Notes: a model not told the origin generated them from the sequence alone. Positions 34,330 through 43,302 are shown, counted from the first letter of the stretch. The stretch is 64,000 nt of DNA from Reichenbachiella agarivorans (GCF_025502585.1 NZ_CP106679.1:2077501-2141500), one strand, 5' to 3'. Translations and numbers: made by a program.

Positions 34330-34412
34330 AATAGGTATTGGTTAGATCGGTACAATTCGTTTTCATGGTTGGTGAAAAATATAATTGGGAGTGGCTGTTT
34401 TGATCAGGAGAG

Positions 34413-34946
34413 TTATTTGAGTTCGCGGAGTACATCAGCTGTGATATCAATGACATCCGAAACATCAAAAAGGGGCATTTGCTTATCTTTGAAATAGTTG
34501 CTGTGCAATTTTTTAACGTATTCATCAGTAAACTCATCGTCCCACATGAAATCTTTGGCCAATTGGGGGAATCTGGTCAAAATCACTGAGTCAGAGATGT
34601 CTAGCATCGTCCTAAGTACCCTCAAAAATTTAATTTCATCTTCACGAACTTCCATGTCAGAATAGATGACATCCACAGCTATCTTGATGATTTCCAATTG
34701 TTCTTCATCACTTAGATTCGCTTTTTCTACTTTTCTGAAATAATCCTTGAGATACTCGGTACCTCTCAGGTTGATTTTCTTGAGCATGATTTCCAATTCC
34801 TCATCTACTGCGACCTCTCCAAACAGATTGTTTTGCTGTCCCATTTTTATGATGGAGACAATTTCTTTCTTGTCGATGTGACCATCACAAGTCATGAACG
34901 AAAAGGCAGTACGGAGGAGGAGGGATGAAAATGATGATTGTGACAT
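34413..34946 (-). CDS. TerB-like (tellurite-resistance domain) protein
   Basis: 177 residues, all-helical. Residues about 9-28 (RTAFSFMTCDGHIDKKEIVS) and about 88-108 (VDVIYSDMEVREDEIKFLRV) show the paired DG/DxxxxxxE metal-like motifs of TerB domains. No membrane segment. TerB-like proteins occur in stress and membrane-associated systems; role unknown here. Possible operon with the response regulator downstream. Confidence 0.75.
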   Translation of the reverse strand: MSQSSFSSLLLRTAFSFMTCDGHIDKKEIVSIIKMGQQNNLFGEVAVDEELEIMLKKINLRGTEYLKDYFRKVEKANLSDEEQLEIIKIAVDVIYSDMEVREDEIKFLRVLRTMLDISDSVILTRFPQLAKDFMWDDEFTDEYVKKLHSNYFKDKQMPLFDVSDVIDITADVLRELK

Positions 34947-35115
34947 GTGATAGTGTACTTGATTGTGAGGATAAATCTAAATCTTTTTCATTGAATTGAT
35001 GCGTATTTCTGTTGGGAAGGGATACTTTTTGATGGGTGAGTCAAAAGAGACTGAATCAAAGCAGTGTTTATCTATGGATATTTTCTAATATTGATTTTCA
35101 AAATACAATTAGGGT

Positions 35116-35997
35116 TTGGACAAGCGGATATTTCAATTTTTACAACTCGGGATGGCCATTTTGGTCATGAGTTCTTCGGGTACTTTGGCGCGGTATATTC
35201 ATCTCTCTCCAGAGGTCATCATCTGGGCGAGGTGCGCTGTGGGTGCTGTGGCTTTATTCATATTTCTCAAATTGGCTGGTATGCCAACATATATAGGCTG
35301 GGGCAAGAGTTTTAGAATGATAGTAATCAGTACAGTACTGATGGCGGGACACTGGATAGCGTATTTTTATGGGCTCAAATTTACCTCCGTGGCGATTGGT
35401 ATGCTGTCGTTGCATACATATCCCGTGATTACAGCGCTGCTGGAACCAGTGATGATGGGGCACAAGCATAAGATGACAGATATTTTGATAGCTGTTTTGG
35501 CGTTTTCTGGAGTATTCTTTCTAGTGCCTGAGTTTGATTTGAACAATGATATCACGCTAGGTATTGTGTGTGGAGTCGTGTCGGCTGTTTTTTATTCGGT
35601 GAGAAACATCATGCTCAAACAAAATATCACCGAGCATTCTGGTATCACACTCATGTACTATCAATTGTTGATTATTGCCTTATTTATGTGGCCTGTGTTG
35701 TACATAGGTGATTTTGGAGCAAATATCACGGGTCTGACAGTTCAATGGCAGCCTTTGTTGGTTTTGGGGTTAGCTACGACTGCATTGGGACACACGCTTT
35801 TCGTGATGAGTTTCAGGTATTTTTCCATCACAGCTATTAGCATCATGAGCAGTATGACGCCTCTTTGTGGGATTATTATTGGTTACTTGGTGTTGGTCGA
35901 GGTGCCCGAAGGCAAAGTCTTGCTAGGCGGGGCGATAATATTGGCTTCTGTGGTGATAGAGAGCATCAGAGCTTCTAGGATAGAAGTTAGACGTTAG
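35116..35997 (+). CDS. EamA/DMT family transporter
   Basis: 293 residues, ten hydrophobic segments in two EamA repeats. TTG start at 35116 is preferred because the first helix (FQFLQLGMAILVMSSSGT) begins before the next ATG at 35152. Helical landmarks include VIIWARCAVGAVALFIFLKL, ISTVLMAGHWIAYFYGLKF and the second repeat's SAVFYSVRNIMLKQN. Drug/metabolite exporters of this family carry amino acids or other small molecules; substrate unknown. Its stop codon lies inside the left arm of a shared hairpin terminator. Confidence 0.85.
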   Translation: MDKRIFQFLQLGMAILVMSSSGTLARYIHLSPEVIIWARCAVGAVALFIFLKLAGMPTYIGWGKSFRMIVISTVLMAGHWIAYFYGLKFTSVAIGMLSLHTYPVITALLEPVMMGHKHKMTDILIAVLAFSGVFFLVPEFDLNNDITLGIVCGVVSAVFYSVRNIMLKQNITEHSGITLMYYQLLIIALFMWPVLYIGDFGANITGLTVQWQPLLVLGLATTALGHTLFVMSFRYFSITAISIMSSMTPLCGIIIGYLVLVEVPEGKVLLGGAIILASVVIESIRASRIEVRR

Positions 35998-36035
35998 ATA
36001 TTAGACTTTTGTCTAGTATCTAACGTCTAGATCCT
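35977..36035. terminator. Bidirectional hairpin terminator between EamA transporter and TonB receptor genes
   Basis: Left arm TAGACGTTAGATATTAGAC (35988-36006), 4-nt loop TTTT, right arm GTCTAGTATCTAACGTCTA (36011-36029), one G-T pair in 19 bp. AGGAT (35977) and ATCCT (36031) extend it. The stem includes the TAG stop of the EamA gene. Right-arm text is shared with the hairpin at 23779-23819. Confidence 0.75.
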
Positions 36036-38471
36036 TTAATTCAAATCCCCATCCGTATTGTTTCCTTGTGTGGGGCCTTTGTTGCCTTTGTCTCTTGGTT
36101 CACGCTCCTTTTTTTGATTGAGTCGGTAGACGAAACTCAGGGTGAATTGTCTCGATCTTCTTTGAAACTCTGAGATGGATTTAAAGCCATCATCATATTG
36201 TTCCGACCTGTATTTACGCGTGTTGAATAGGTCTTGCACACTGGCGGTGAGCGTACCATTGTTGTTCAAAATATCTCTGGTGAATCCTAAATCGACGGTG
36301 TAGAAGGCAAGACGCTTGCCTTGGGTGTTGTTTTGCGGACCTCTGTAATTGAGGTTTGCCTGAAAATCAATGTCTCCAGGGAGGTTAAATTTTGAATTGA
36401 CCCGAGCGCTATATGAGCGGGCGTCTGCATCAAATGTCTGCCCTTCTGCTTCGCCAGATGTAATCCTACGGTAGAAATTGAAACTACCATTCATACTCAT
36501 CCAATCCGTGAAATCCTTGGAAACGTTGAATTCCAGTCCGTATGCATCCTCTGTTGCCAAATTGTATAGTTTGGAATAGATAACTCCTTCTTCATCAGGT
36601 TCAGTACTGGTAAAACTTAAACGCTCAATCTCGTCATTGGTGTGATTGTAATATACTCCTCCATAGAATGATGATTTTTCCCAGTTTTGTAAGAATCCTA
36701 TTTCGTAAGAGTCTGTCAATTCAGGATCTAGGTCAGGGTTGCCTATTCGGAAATTTCGGTTGTCACTATAGCTTGAGATCGGATTGAGGTCTCTGAATCC
36801 CGGCCTGCGCAATCTACGAGAGTAACTTAACTGAATGTTTTGCTCGGGACTAAATTCATAAGTAAAGTGTGCCGATGGGAAGAAATTGGTGTAATTTTTA
36901 TCACTGGTGTCATCGAGGTTTTCTGATGTCAGTACAGTTTGAATATCGGTTGTTTCTACTCTGGCACCTAGTTGAAAGGATACCTGACCGATTTTGTTGC
37001 CATAGATGGCATAGCCAGCATAGATGTTTTCATGGTACGAAAAATCATTGGAAAACCGAGGAAGGGTAGTCCATACGGCACCATCTTGTTGTTCGATTAG
37101 ATAGTTGTTTTTGGTTTTTCGGATTGTAGTTCTCAATCCTACCTCAAACTTGCTCTGCTCATTGATCGGATGAATATAGTCTGTCTGCAACAAGATGTTG
37201 TTTTCTCCTTCGTCGTTTCTTACTCGTTGGTACAAGTCTGCGTCGTTGAGTGATACTTGCTGGATATCGGATTTTTCCAGTTCATTGTTGTCCCTGTATT
37301 GACCGTAGAAGGTTAGTACCCTATCCTCTTGGGCAAATTTCTTTTCATAGTTCAATGATATTTCGGTCAGGTTGTCGTCTTCTCCCTCTTTATCGAGCCT
37401 ATTGCTGGTATTGATCATGACATCCTGGGCTATATCTTGATAGATGAGGCGAGTTTCGTTTTCTTCATCAGAAGTATTGAATATACCTGTCAAGGTTAGT
37501 TTGTTGTAATCATTGATGAAAAAATCTGTGCCTAATCGGTAGTTTTGGGACATGCTACTACCGCCATGTTTGCGATCAGAGTCTGTAGAAAATGTCGAGT
37601 CTGGTTCGAAATAGGTTGAATACGACTTGCCATAGCCAGTGTATTCACTGTAGCGCAACCCTGCGCTAGCAAAGAAGTTGAATTTACCAGAGCGGTAGTT
37701 GATGCTGGCATTGGGACTGGCGAGCGCGGGATAGCCCACGTCTATCCCAAAGCTTCCGTTGAATCCTTTTTCAGCATCTTCTTTGAGGATGATGTTGATG
37801 ATGCCGCCAGTTCCAGCTGCGTCGTAGCGGGCAGATGGGTTGGTGATCACTTCGATGCGTTCGATCATGCTGCCTTGCAGTTGCTTCAGTGCTGCTTGAC
37901 TACTGATTCCTACCATACCAGATGGTTTGCCATTGATGAGGATGGTGACATTGTCATTGCCTCTGAGGCTGACGTTGCCTTCGATATCTACTTGTACAGA
38001 GGGGATGTTGTCCAAGATGTCGGAGGCATTTTTTCCTATGTTGCTGATGTTTTCAGATACGTTGAAGGTTTTTTTGTCGAGCGAAAACTCGAATTGATCT
38101 TTTTGTCCTTTGATCACGACTTCTTCGAGTTGTTTGCTGTCCGATGACAATGCGATCGATTTGAGATCTACATTGGCGTTGGTGACTTGTACGTCGATGG
38201 TTTGGCTGATGTACGATATAAACTTGACCTCAATGAAATAACTCCCTGGTTGAACATTGAATTCAAAGGTGCCTTGGTCTTGTGTGATGGTACCAGTGAT
38301 CAGTGTACCGGTGTTTTTGTCGTGGATGGAGACTGTGGCAAATGCCAAGGGTTCTCCGCTGGATTGGTCAAGGATTCGCCCACTGACTTTGTATTCTTGA
38401 GCAGACGTTGACGCGTGAGACAGGGATGTATGCAGGATGATGGATAGGAATAGAATGAAATATATCCTCAT
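36036..38471 (-). CDS. TonB-dependent outer-membrane receptor with carboxypeptidase-regulatory-like domain
   Basis: 811 residues. Signal peptide (IYFILFLSIILHTSLSHAS), then a carboxypeptidase-regulatory-like beta-sandwich (KVSGRILDQSSGEPLAFATV, about 28-47), then the plug domain (ISNIGKNASDILDNIPSVQV, NVSLRGNDNVTILINGKPSG, NPSARYDAAGTGGIINIIL) and a 22-strand barrel (LRRPGFRDLNPISSYSDNRN). It belongs to the outer-membrane beta-barrel group without a SusD partner. The C-terminus is hydrophilic (REPRDKGNKGPTQGNN). It lies 41 bp downstream of a two-component system on the same strand, so the system may control it. Confidence 0.9.
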   Translation of the reverse strand: MRIYFILFLSIILHTSLSHASTSAQEYKVSGRILDQSSGEPLAFATVSIHDKNTGTLITGTITQDQGTFEFNVQPGSYFIEVKFISYISQTIDVQVTNANVDLKSIALSSDSKQLEEVVIKGQKDQFEFSLDKKTFNVSENISNIGKNASDILDNIPSVQVDIEGNVSLRGNDNVTILINGKPSGMVGISSQAALKQLQGSMIERIEVITNPSARYDAAGTGGIINIILKEDAEKGFNGSFGIDVGYPALASPNASINYRSGKFNFFASAGLRYSEYTGYGKSYSTYFEPDSTFSTDSDRKHGGSSMSQNYRLGTDFFINDYNKLTLTGIFNTSDEENETRLIYQDIAQDVMINTSNRLDKEGEDDNLTEISLNYEKKFAQEDRVLTFYGQYRDNNELEKSDIQQVSLNDADLYQRVRNDEGENNILLQTDYIHPINEQSKFEVGLRTTIRKTKNNYLIEQQDGAVWTTLPRFSNDFSYHENIYAGYAIYGNKIGQVSFQLGARVETTDIQTVLTSENLDDTSDKNYTNFFPSAHFTYEFSPEQNIQLSYSRRLRRPGFRDLNPISSYSDNRNFRIGNPDLDPELTDSYEIGFLQNWEKSSFYGGVYYNHTNDEIERLSFTSTEPDEEGVIYSKLYNLATEDAYGLEFNVSKDFTDWMSMNGSFNFYRRITSGEAEGQTFDADARSYSARVNSKFNLPGDIDFQANLNYRGPQNNTQGKRLAFYTVDLGFTRDILNNNGTLTASVQDLFNTRKYRSEQYDDGFKSISEFQRRSRQFTLSFVYRLNQKKEREPRDKGNKGPTQGNNTDGDLN

Positions 38472-38512
38472 TGTTTTTTTTGCTTGATTTTTATGAATAG
38501 CAAAGGTTGGGT

Positions 38513-39799
38513 TTAATTTTGAGCAAAATTTGAAGTTGGGAACAGAATTGAAACTTCATGTGTTTTATTGTCTGTTTGGTACATATACGACAATTCGTAG
38601 TGAGACAATTCGCATATTTTATTAACGATAGACAATCCCAATCCAATCGAATCGCTATTTGAACTGGATTTTTTGAAACGTCCCAACAGGGTCTCTGTGG
38701 ACGAACTTGGTTCGTCTCCTGAGTTCGATATTTTGAAACCTTCTTGGGTCAGTTTGATATGGATAAAACCATTCTCCACATTGTGCTTGATCGCATTTTG
38801 CAGCAGATTGCTGAGTAGGATTTCCAGTAGGATGGGATCATTTTGGATGCTGACATTTTCTGCAATGCTTGTGCTGACTTCTAGGTTTTTGAGTTCAAAA
38901 ATGTCTTCTTTTTCTGTTTTGAGCAGATTGATCATTTCGCTCAGGTTGATGGTTTTGTCACGTTTGAATTCCTCGTTCTCTATTTTGCTGAGTGTGATCA
39001 AGGACTGCTGTATCCTAGAGACTTTGTTGAGTGCGCCTTGCGCATTGGAGATAATTTCGACCTGTTTTTCATTCAAGTCTTTGTCTTGAAACAACAAATC
39101 CAGATTGCCAGAGGCAATTGCCAGCGGTGTACGTATCTCGTGTGCGATGTTTTCTGAAAATTCCTTGAGATTGATGTAGTCTCTTACCGCTCTGTGGGTC
39201 ATGTTTTCGATGAAGTCATTTAGTTTTCTGAACTCATAGGTGTGGGTGACATTGGTGACTATCGGGACTGCATTCTGAACATTGAAATCCTTGATTTTGT
39301 TTAGCGATTCATGAAAGGGACGCAGGAGCCACTTGGAGATAAATAAACTGTACAATACCGACAAGATGGTCAACAGTAAGAAGACTGCTGCAGTAGCTTT
39401 GAACGTCCCGTAGAAAGTATCTAGTGGCTCGACGACAGATTCAAATATCTTGAAACGATACCAGACACCATCGATTTTGAGTGTTTTATTGATTTTGCGG
39501 TGATGAATCACTGCTTTGGACGGATGGTGATAAGCCATCGTATCTGCAAACGAGCGACTTTCTTTGATCCCTACTGTGTCACGGAGCTGTTTGATGTCTA
39601 TGCGGTAGTCCGTCAATGAGTCGTAGGGCAAGTCTTTTTTAATCAATCCTGCCAACTGATTGACTTGACCGTTGAGCTCATAGTCTGTTTCCTTGTCAAT
39701 CAACTGTGTGAAGGTCACGTAGTAGTACACGCCCCCTAGTGACATCACGATGAGACTCAGGAGTAAATAAAAAAGGACGAATTTTTGAACTAGTTTCAT
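38513..39799 (-). CDS. Sensor histidine kinase (HisKA type)
   Basis: 428 residues. Two membrane helices (about 8-28 and 135-155) enclose a periplasmic sensor domain of about 105 residues. The phospho-acceptor His is in FSENIAHEIRTPLAIASGNL. The ATPase domain has LLSNLLQNAIKHN (N box) and SDSIGLGLSIVNKI (G box). Overlaps the response regulator start region by 4 nt and is followed by the TonB receptor gene, forming a probable three-gene operon. Confidence 0.92.
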   Translation of the reverse strand: MKLVQKFVLFYLLLSLIVMSLGGVYYYVTFTQLIDKETDYELNGQVNQLAGLIKKDLPYDSLTDYRIDIKQLRDTVGIKESRSFADTMAYHHPSKAVIHHRKINKTLKIDGVWYRFKIFESVVEPLDTFYGTFKATAAVFLLLTILSVLYSLFISKWLLRPFHESLNKIKDFNVQNAVPIVTNVTHTYEFRKLNDFIENMTHRAVRDYINLKEFSENIAHEIRTPLAIASGNLDLLFQDKDLNEKQVEIISNAQGALNKVSRIQQSLITLSKIENEEFKRDKTINLSEMINLLKTEKEDIFELKNLEVSTSIAENVSIQNDPILLEILLSNLLQNAIKHNVENGFIHIKLTQEGFKISNSGDEPSSSTETLLGRFKKSSSNSDSIGLGLSIVNKICELSHYELSYMYQTDNKTHEVSILFPTSNFAQN

Positions 39800-40476
39800 T
39801 CGGAGAGTGCGTATTTGTATCCTGATCCGTAGACAGTCTGGATAAAGTCATTGCCACCTGCAGAGATAATCTTTTTTCTCAGGTTTTTGATATGTTGATA
39901 GACAAAATCCAGTGATCCCAGACTGTCTGCATAGTCACCCCAGAGATGCTCAGCGATGGCTGGTCTGGTGATGATGCGGTTTTTGTTGGCATAGATATAG
40001 ACGAGCAGATCATATTCTTTCTTGGTGAGGTTGAGGATTTGATTATGGACACTTACTTCTTGCTTGTCTGTATCGATGGTGATATTGCCCAGTACCAGAT
40101 TTTGATTGCCATCCAGTTTGTTGCGACGGTAGAGTGCCTTGAGTCTGGCGATGAGCTCCGTCATGAAGTAGGGCTTGGTGATGTAATCATCCGCACCTAG
40201 ATTGAGACCATCTACTTTGTCATTGATTTGGTCTTTGGCAGAGGCAATGAGGATACTGACACTCAGGTTGCGAGATTTGATGAAGGGGATGATGTCTATC
40301 CCGTCACCATCAGGGAGCATTCTGTCGAGGATGATGATGTCGTATTGAAAGGCCACCAATTTGTCCTGACACTCTTGGATGCTGTTGGCACATTCACATA
40401 TGATGCCTTCATTTTGAAGGTAGGTGACGATGTTGGTTTGTAAGGCTTTGTTGTCTTCAGTCAGTAATACTTTCAT
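39796..40476 (-). CDS. OmpR/PhoB-family response regulator
   Basis: 226 residues. Receiver starts MKVLLTEDNKALQTNIVTYL; phospho-acceptor Asp is in IIILDRMLPDGDG (about 52); Lys in ILIASAKDQ is the conserved switch region. C-terminal winged helix: LTKKEYDLLVYIYANKNRII and SLGSLDFVYQHIKNLRKKII. First gene of the regulator-kinase-TonB receptor operon. Its start lies 67 bp from the left end of the 21-bp repeat array, so the array may be upstream control DNA for this gene too. Confidence 0.93.
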   Translation of the reverse strand: MKVLLTEDNKALQTNIVTYLQNEGIICECANSIQECQDKLVAFQYDIIILDRMLPDGDGIDIIPFIKSRNLSVSILIASAKDQINDKVDGLNLGADDYITKPYFMTELIARLKALYRRNKLDGNQNLVLGNITIDTDKQEVSVHNQILNLTKKEYDLLVYIYANKNRIITRPAIAEHLWGDYADSLGSLDFVYQHIKNLRKKIISAGGNDFIQTVYGSGYKYALSE

Positions 40477-40815
40477 GTCTTTTAATAATCCTGATTACAA
40501 AGTAAGCAGGAGATTCTGTATTTTCTTTGAAGCTCAAGCAATTAGGGTAAAAGTCAATATAAATAGGTAAAATGAGAATTCAACTCGGATAAAAAATAAC
40601 TTATCTAGGATAAAAGATAAAATAGATAGGTTAAAACATAGATCATATAGGTTAAAAGTTAAAATTAATTAGTGAAAACATAATTTTCATAGGTTAAACA
40701 GTAAGATAGTTATGGTAAAAGATAACCTAGTTAGACTAAAGACTAAGTGATATAAGGAAAATTTGATTATGGATGTGTAAAAGACTATATTGATATAGAA
40801 ATCCAAACTACCACT
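40477..40815. other. Intergenic region of 339 bp holding the 21-bp array
   Basis: Between the divergent response regulator and HTH genes. 40477-40543 shows no repeat and should hold the leftward promoter; 40544-40795 is the repeat array; 40796-40815 is leader to the HTH start. No reading frame of note survives: the most array-like frame has stops in several units. Confidence 0.7.
40544..40795 (+). repeat. Array of twelve degenerate 21-bp direct repeats with invariant AAA core
   Basis: Units start at 40544, 40565, 40586, 40607, 40628, 40649, 40670, 40691, 40712, 40733, 40754 and 40775, exactly 21 bp apart with no insertion or deletion. Consensus TAGGTTAAAAGATAA plus six variable bases. Across the twelve units T1, A7, A8, A9 and A14 are invariant; G4 is in 11, A2, T13 and A15 in 9, G3 and T6 in 8. 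The 21-bp period is two helical turns, placing the A tracts on one DNA face. It ends 20 bp before the HTH gene at 40816. Candidates: operator array, curved DNA, or iteron-like sites. Confidence 0.88.
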
Positions 40816-41157
40816 ATGCTAAAACTTAACCTTGAGTACATCTTTAGAATTCGGGCGATCAAAAACCCATATGGATTTATTAAAAAACTTGGCTTCAGTC
40901 ATGATGTGTGTCATCGTCTAGCACATGGACAGACATTGGGCGTGAAAATGAATCAGCTAGAGGCGCTTTGTCTTGCGCTACACTGCACACCAAATGATCT
41001 CATGGAGTTCAAAGACCTAGACAACAAGGTCAGCTCCGATCATCCTATGAACGCCCTCATTCGTGACAGTGCTACACTCGATAGCATGGACAAGTTGAGA
41101 AAGCTACCACTGGACAAAATCGAACTACTGCAAAAAATGATGGAGAATCTGGAGTAG
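40816..41157 (+). CDS. Small helix-turn-helix (XRE/Cro-like) regulator
   Basis: 113 residues. The N-terminal HTH spans about residues 14-67: FIKKLGFSHDVCHRLAHGQT carries the turn and recognition helix, and MNQLEALCLALHCTPNDLME closes the domain as in Cro/C1 proteins. The C-terminal 45 residues are acidic and helical (SMDKLRKLPLDKIELLQKMM). It begins 20 bp after the 21-bp repeat array, which makes autoregulation an attractive idea but is not shown. Monocistronic or coupled with the gene at 41182, 24 bp downstream. Confidence 0.85.
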   Translation: MLKLNLEYIFRIRAIKNPYGFIKKLGFSHDVCHRLAHGQTLGVKMNQLEALCLALHCTPNDLMEFKDLDNKVSSDHPMNALIRDSATLDSMDKLRKLPLDKIELLQKMMENLE

Positions 41158-41181
41158 TTTAGAGGCAGAACTTGTAGGATC

Positions 41182-42006
41182 ATGGCTTTTGATTCTATAC
41201 AATTGACCAAGATGACAACACAGATGAAAACCACCACAGACCAGTTGAAGAGAACGGTTTCTGTTCCAGATTTTCCACAAAGGATCATCAGTTTGGTCCC
41301 TTCGATCACAGAGCTGTTGTTTGATCTTGGATTGGGAGATAGGGTCGTTGGGATTACCAAGTTTTGTGTACATCCAGCGCGCGGACTGCAAGAAAAGACC
41401 AAGATAGGAGGAACCAAAAATATCAAGACAGAGCGCATTGCCAGTTTGAATCCTGACCTGATCTTGGCCAACAAAGAAGAAAATACGAAAAGCGATATCG
41501 AAGGGATTTGGGATCAATATCCCGTGTGGGTCTCGGATGTCAATGGCTTGTCGGATGCGTTGGATATGATTGAATCCGTGGGTTGGATGACCCAAACCGA
41601 GACGCTGGCTGGCAAATGGATATCTGACATAGAGGCGTCATTTGCGCAGCTGACAAAACGGACTCACGTACGAACATTGTATATGATCTGGCAGTCACCT
41701 TGGATGTCTGTGGGGACTGATACTTTTGTTTACGACATGCTGTCTCGCTGTGGATTTGATTCGGTGATTCGAGAGACACGCTATCCGCAGTTGACTGATG
41801 AAGAAATCATCGGATTGAACCCTGAGGTCGTGTTGCTTTCTTCTGAACCCTTTCCTTTCAAGGAAACGCACGTCCAACGAATGCAGGAGATACTGCCAGA
41901 GGCCAAAGTCATCTTGGTAGATGGAGAGATGTTCAGCTGGTATGGCAGTCGTCTAGGCTTGAGTGCGGCCTATTTTCAATCTATCATGAGGGAGATTTTG
42001 TGGTGA
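41182..42006 (+). CDS. BtuF-like helical-backbone metal receptor without signal peptide
   Basis: 274 residues of the class III periplasmic-binding fold (cobalamin/siderophore type): RIISLVPSITELLFDLGLGD (about 34-53), VVGITKFCVHPARG, SLNPDLILANKEENTKSDIE and SVGTDTFVYDMLSRCGFDSV. No hydrophobic signal or lipobox is visible from any start codon (41182 or Met at 41212), so it may be cytoplasmic, unlike a normal BtuF. No TonB or ABC partner adjoins. The natural ligand is unknown. Confidence 0.78.
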   Translation: MAFDSIQLTKMTTQMKTTTDQLKRTVSVPDFPQRIISLVPSITELLFDLGLGDRVVGITKFCVHPARGLQEKTKIGGTKNIKTERIASLNPDLILANKEENTKSDIEGIWDQYPVWVSDVNGLSDALDMIESVGWMTQTETLAGKWISDIEASFAQLTKRTHVRTLYMIWQSPWMSVGTDTFVYDMLSRCGFDSVIRETRYPQLTDEEIIGLNPEVVLLSSEPFPFKETHVQRMQEILPEAKVILVDGEMFSWYGSRLGLSAAYFQSIMREILW

Positions 42007-42086
42007 AGTGGCTCGTCAGGTTTTGTTTCCTGACGAAGAAATCCTAAGTTGTACCATAAACCATCCTACATCCATAGTCCCTTGAA

Positions 42087-43277
42087 ATGAGAATCGGTAT
42101 CTGTTGTTTCTTTCTGCTGCTCATCTCTCAACCTATCCTGGCTCAAGTAGATGAGCCTCTAGTCAATGACAGTCTCCTGGCTGAGAAGGATATACTGGAC
42201 GTAATATTCAAGAAACGCCGAGACAGTACCGAGCAAGTCAAACTAGAAGAAGAGAAGAAGGTGTACTTTTCGCTTATGCCCTTGTCCTCTGGGTCAGGTG
42301 GTCCTAACATTGCCATATCTGTGGTCAATGCGTCCTTTCGGATGGGCGACAAGGAGACTACCAAGTTTTCCAACGTCACACTCTATCCATCGACCAATCT
42401 GAGTACTTACTTTCACCTCAAGGTAATACCCAATCTCTGGCTGGCAGACAACAACTGGAATATTCCGGGCAAGTTGGAGATCGCGCAGGAAGCACAGGAC
42501 AACTTTGGATTGGGAGGGGATACCTCCGAAGACAGTTTGTTCGTGATTCATTACTCCGTGAGCAAGGCCATTGTCTCATTCAACAAGCGACTAGTCAATC
42601 ATGTGTATTTGGGTGCAGGTTATGCATTGGACTACTACTATCATCTCAGGGAAGTATCCGACGAATGGCGTCAGACAGACTTTGATCGACATGGGTATGG
42701 AACTGATGCAACGAGTGTTTCCTCTGGGTTGTCGATTAACATGCTGATAGATAGTCGTGTCAATCCTATCAATCCTCTCGAAGGGTTCTTTACCAATCTG
42801 ATCTTGAGAGTCAACCCGATCTGGATGGGCAGTGACGAGCTATGGTATGCACTGTATTTGGATACACGCAAGTACATCAATCTGAGCAAAGAAAAACACC
42901 GAGTATTGGCATTTTGGGGACTGTATTGGGCGACTTGGGGAGATGTGCCTTATCTAAATTTGCCTGCGAGTGGCTTGGATTTTTTGGGATCATCAGGGCG
43001 AGGATATAGTCGGGCGAGATACAGAGGACAGCAAATGCTGTACACAGAGGTTGAGTTTCGATTTGATCTCACCCAAAATGGTCTTTTGGGTGGCGTGGTG
43101 TTTACCAATTGTCAAAGTATCATGGAAGAGGACAGTCGAGAATTTAAATACCTCAATCCTGCTATTGGCACGGGTCTACGGTTGAAATTCAATAAATTTT
43201 CTGATTCCAACCTTACGTTCGATATAGGCTATGGAGATGGTTTCAACTGGTACCTTGGTCTCAATGAGTACTTCTAG
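42087..43277 (+). CDS. Omp85/BamA-like outer-membrane surface-antigen barrel protein
   Basis: 396 residues with signal peptide (GICCFFLLLISQPILAQ). Residues 17 onward give a short linker then a beta-barrel. GRGYSRARYRGQQMLYTEVE resembles the L6 region with the RGY/RFRG-type motif of the Omp85 superfamily, and the barrel ends NLTFDIGYGDGFNWYLGLNE with an aromatic C-terminus. No POTRA domains precede it, so it is not a BamA proper; a role in surface protein or lipid export is conjecture. Followed by a strong bidirectional hairpin. Confidence 0.75.
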   Translation: MRIGICCFFLLLISQPILAQVDEPLVNDSLLAEKDILDVIFKKRRDSTEQVKLEEEKKVYFSLMPLSSGSGGPNIAISVVNASFRMGDKETTKFSNVTLYPSTNLSTYFHLKVIPNLWLADNNWNIPGKLEIAQEAQDNFGLGGDTSEDSLFVIHYSVSKAIVSFNKRLVNHVYLGAGYALDYYYHLREVSDEWRQTDFDRHGYGTDATSVSSGLSINMLIDSRVNPINPLEGFFTNLILRVNPIWMGSDELWYALYLDTRKYINLSKEKHRVLAFWGLYWATWGDVPYLNLPASGLDFLGSSGRGYSRARYRGQQMLYTEVEFRFDLTQNGLLGGVVFTNCQSIMEEDSREFKYLNPAIGTGLRLKFNKFSDSNLTFDIGYGDGFNWYLGLNEYF

Positions 43278-43302
43278 GGTGATTGTTTCTGTTGATCACA
43301 AA

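Noticed and set aside
40544-40795. Array could encode a heptad-repeat peptide, since 21 bp is seven codons (frame RLKxKIx)
   Set aside because: The frame contains stops in units 2, 7, 10 and 12 and no start with a good frame, so it is not coding; conservation is at bases, not residues.
40544-40795. CRISPR array
   Set aside because: No constant repeat alternating with unique spacers; units are contiguous 21-mers, and no cas genes are present.
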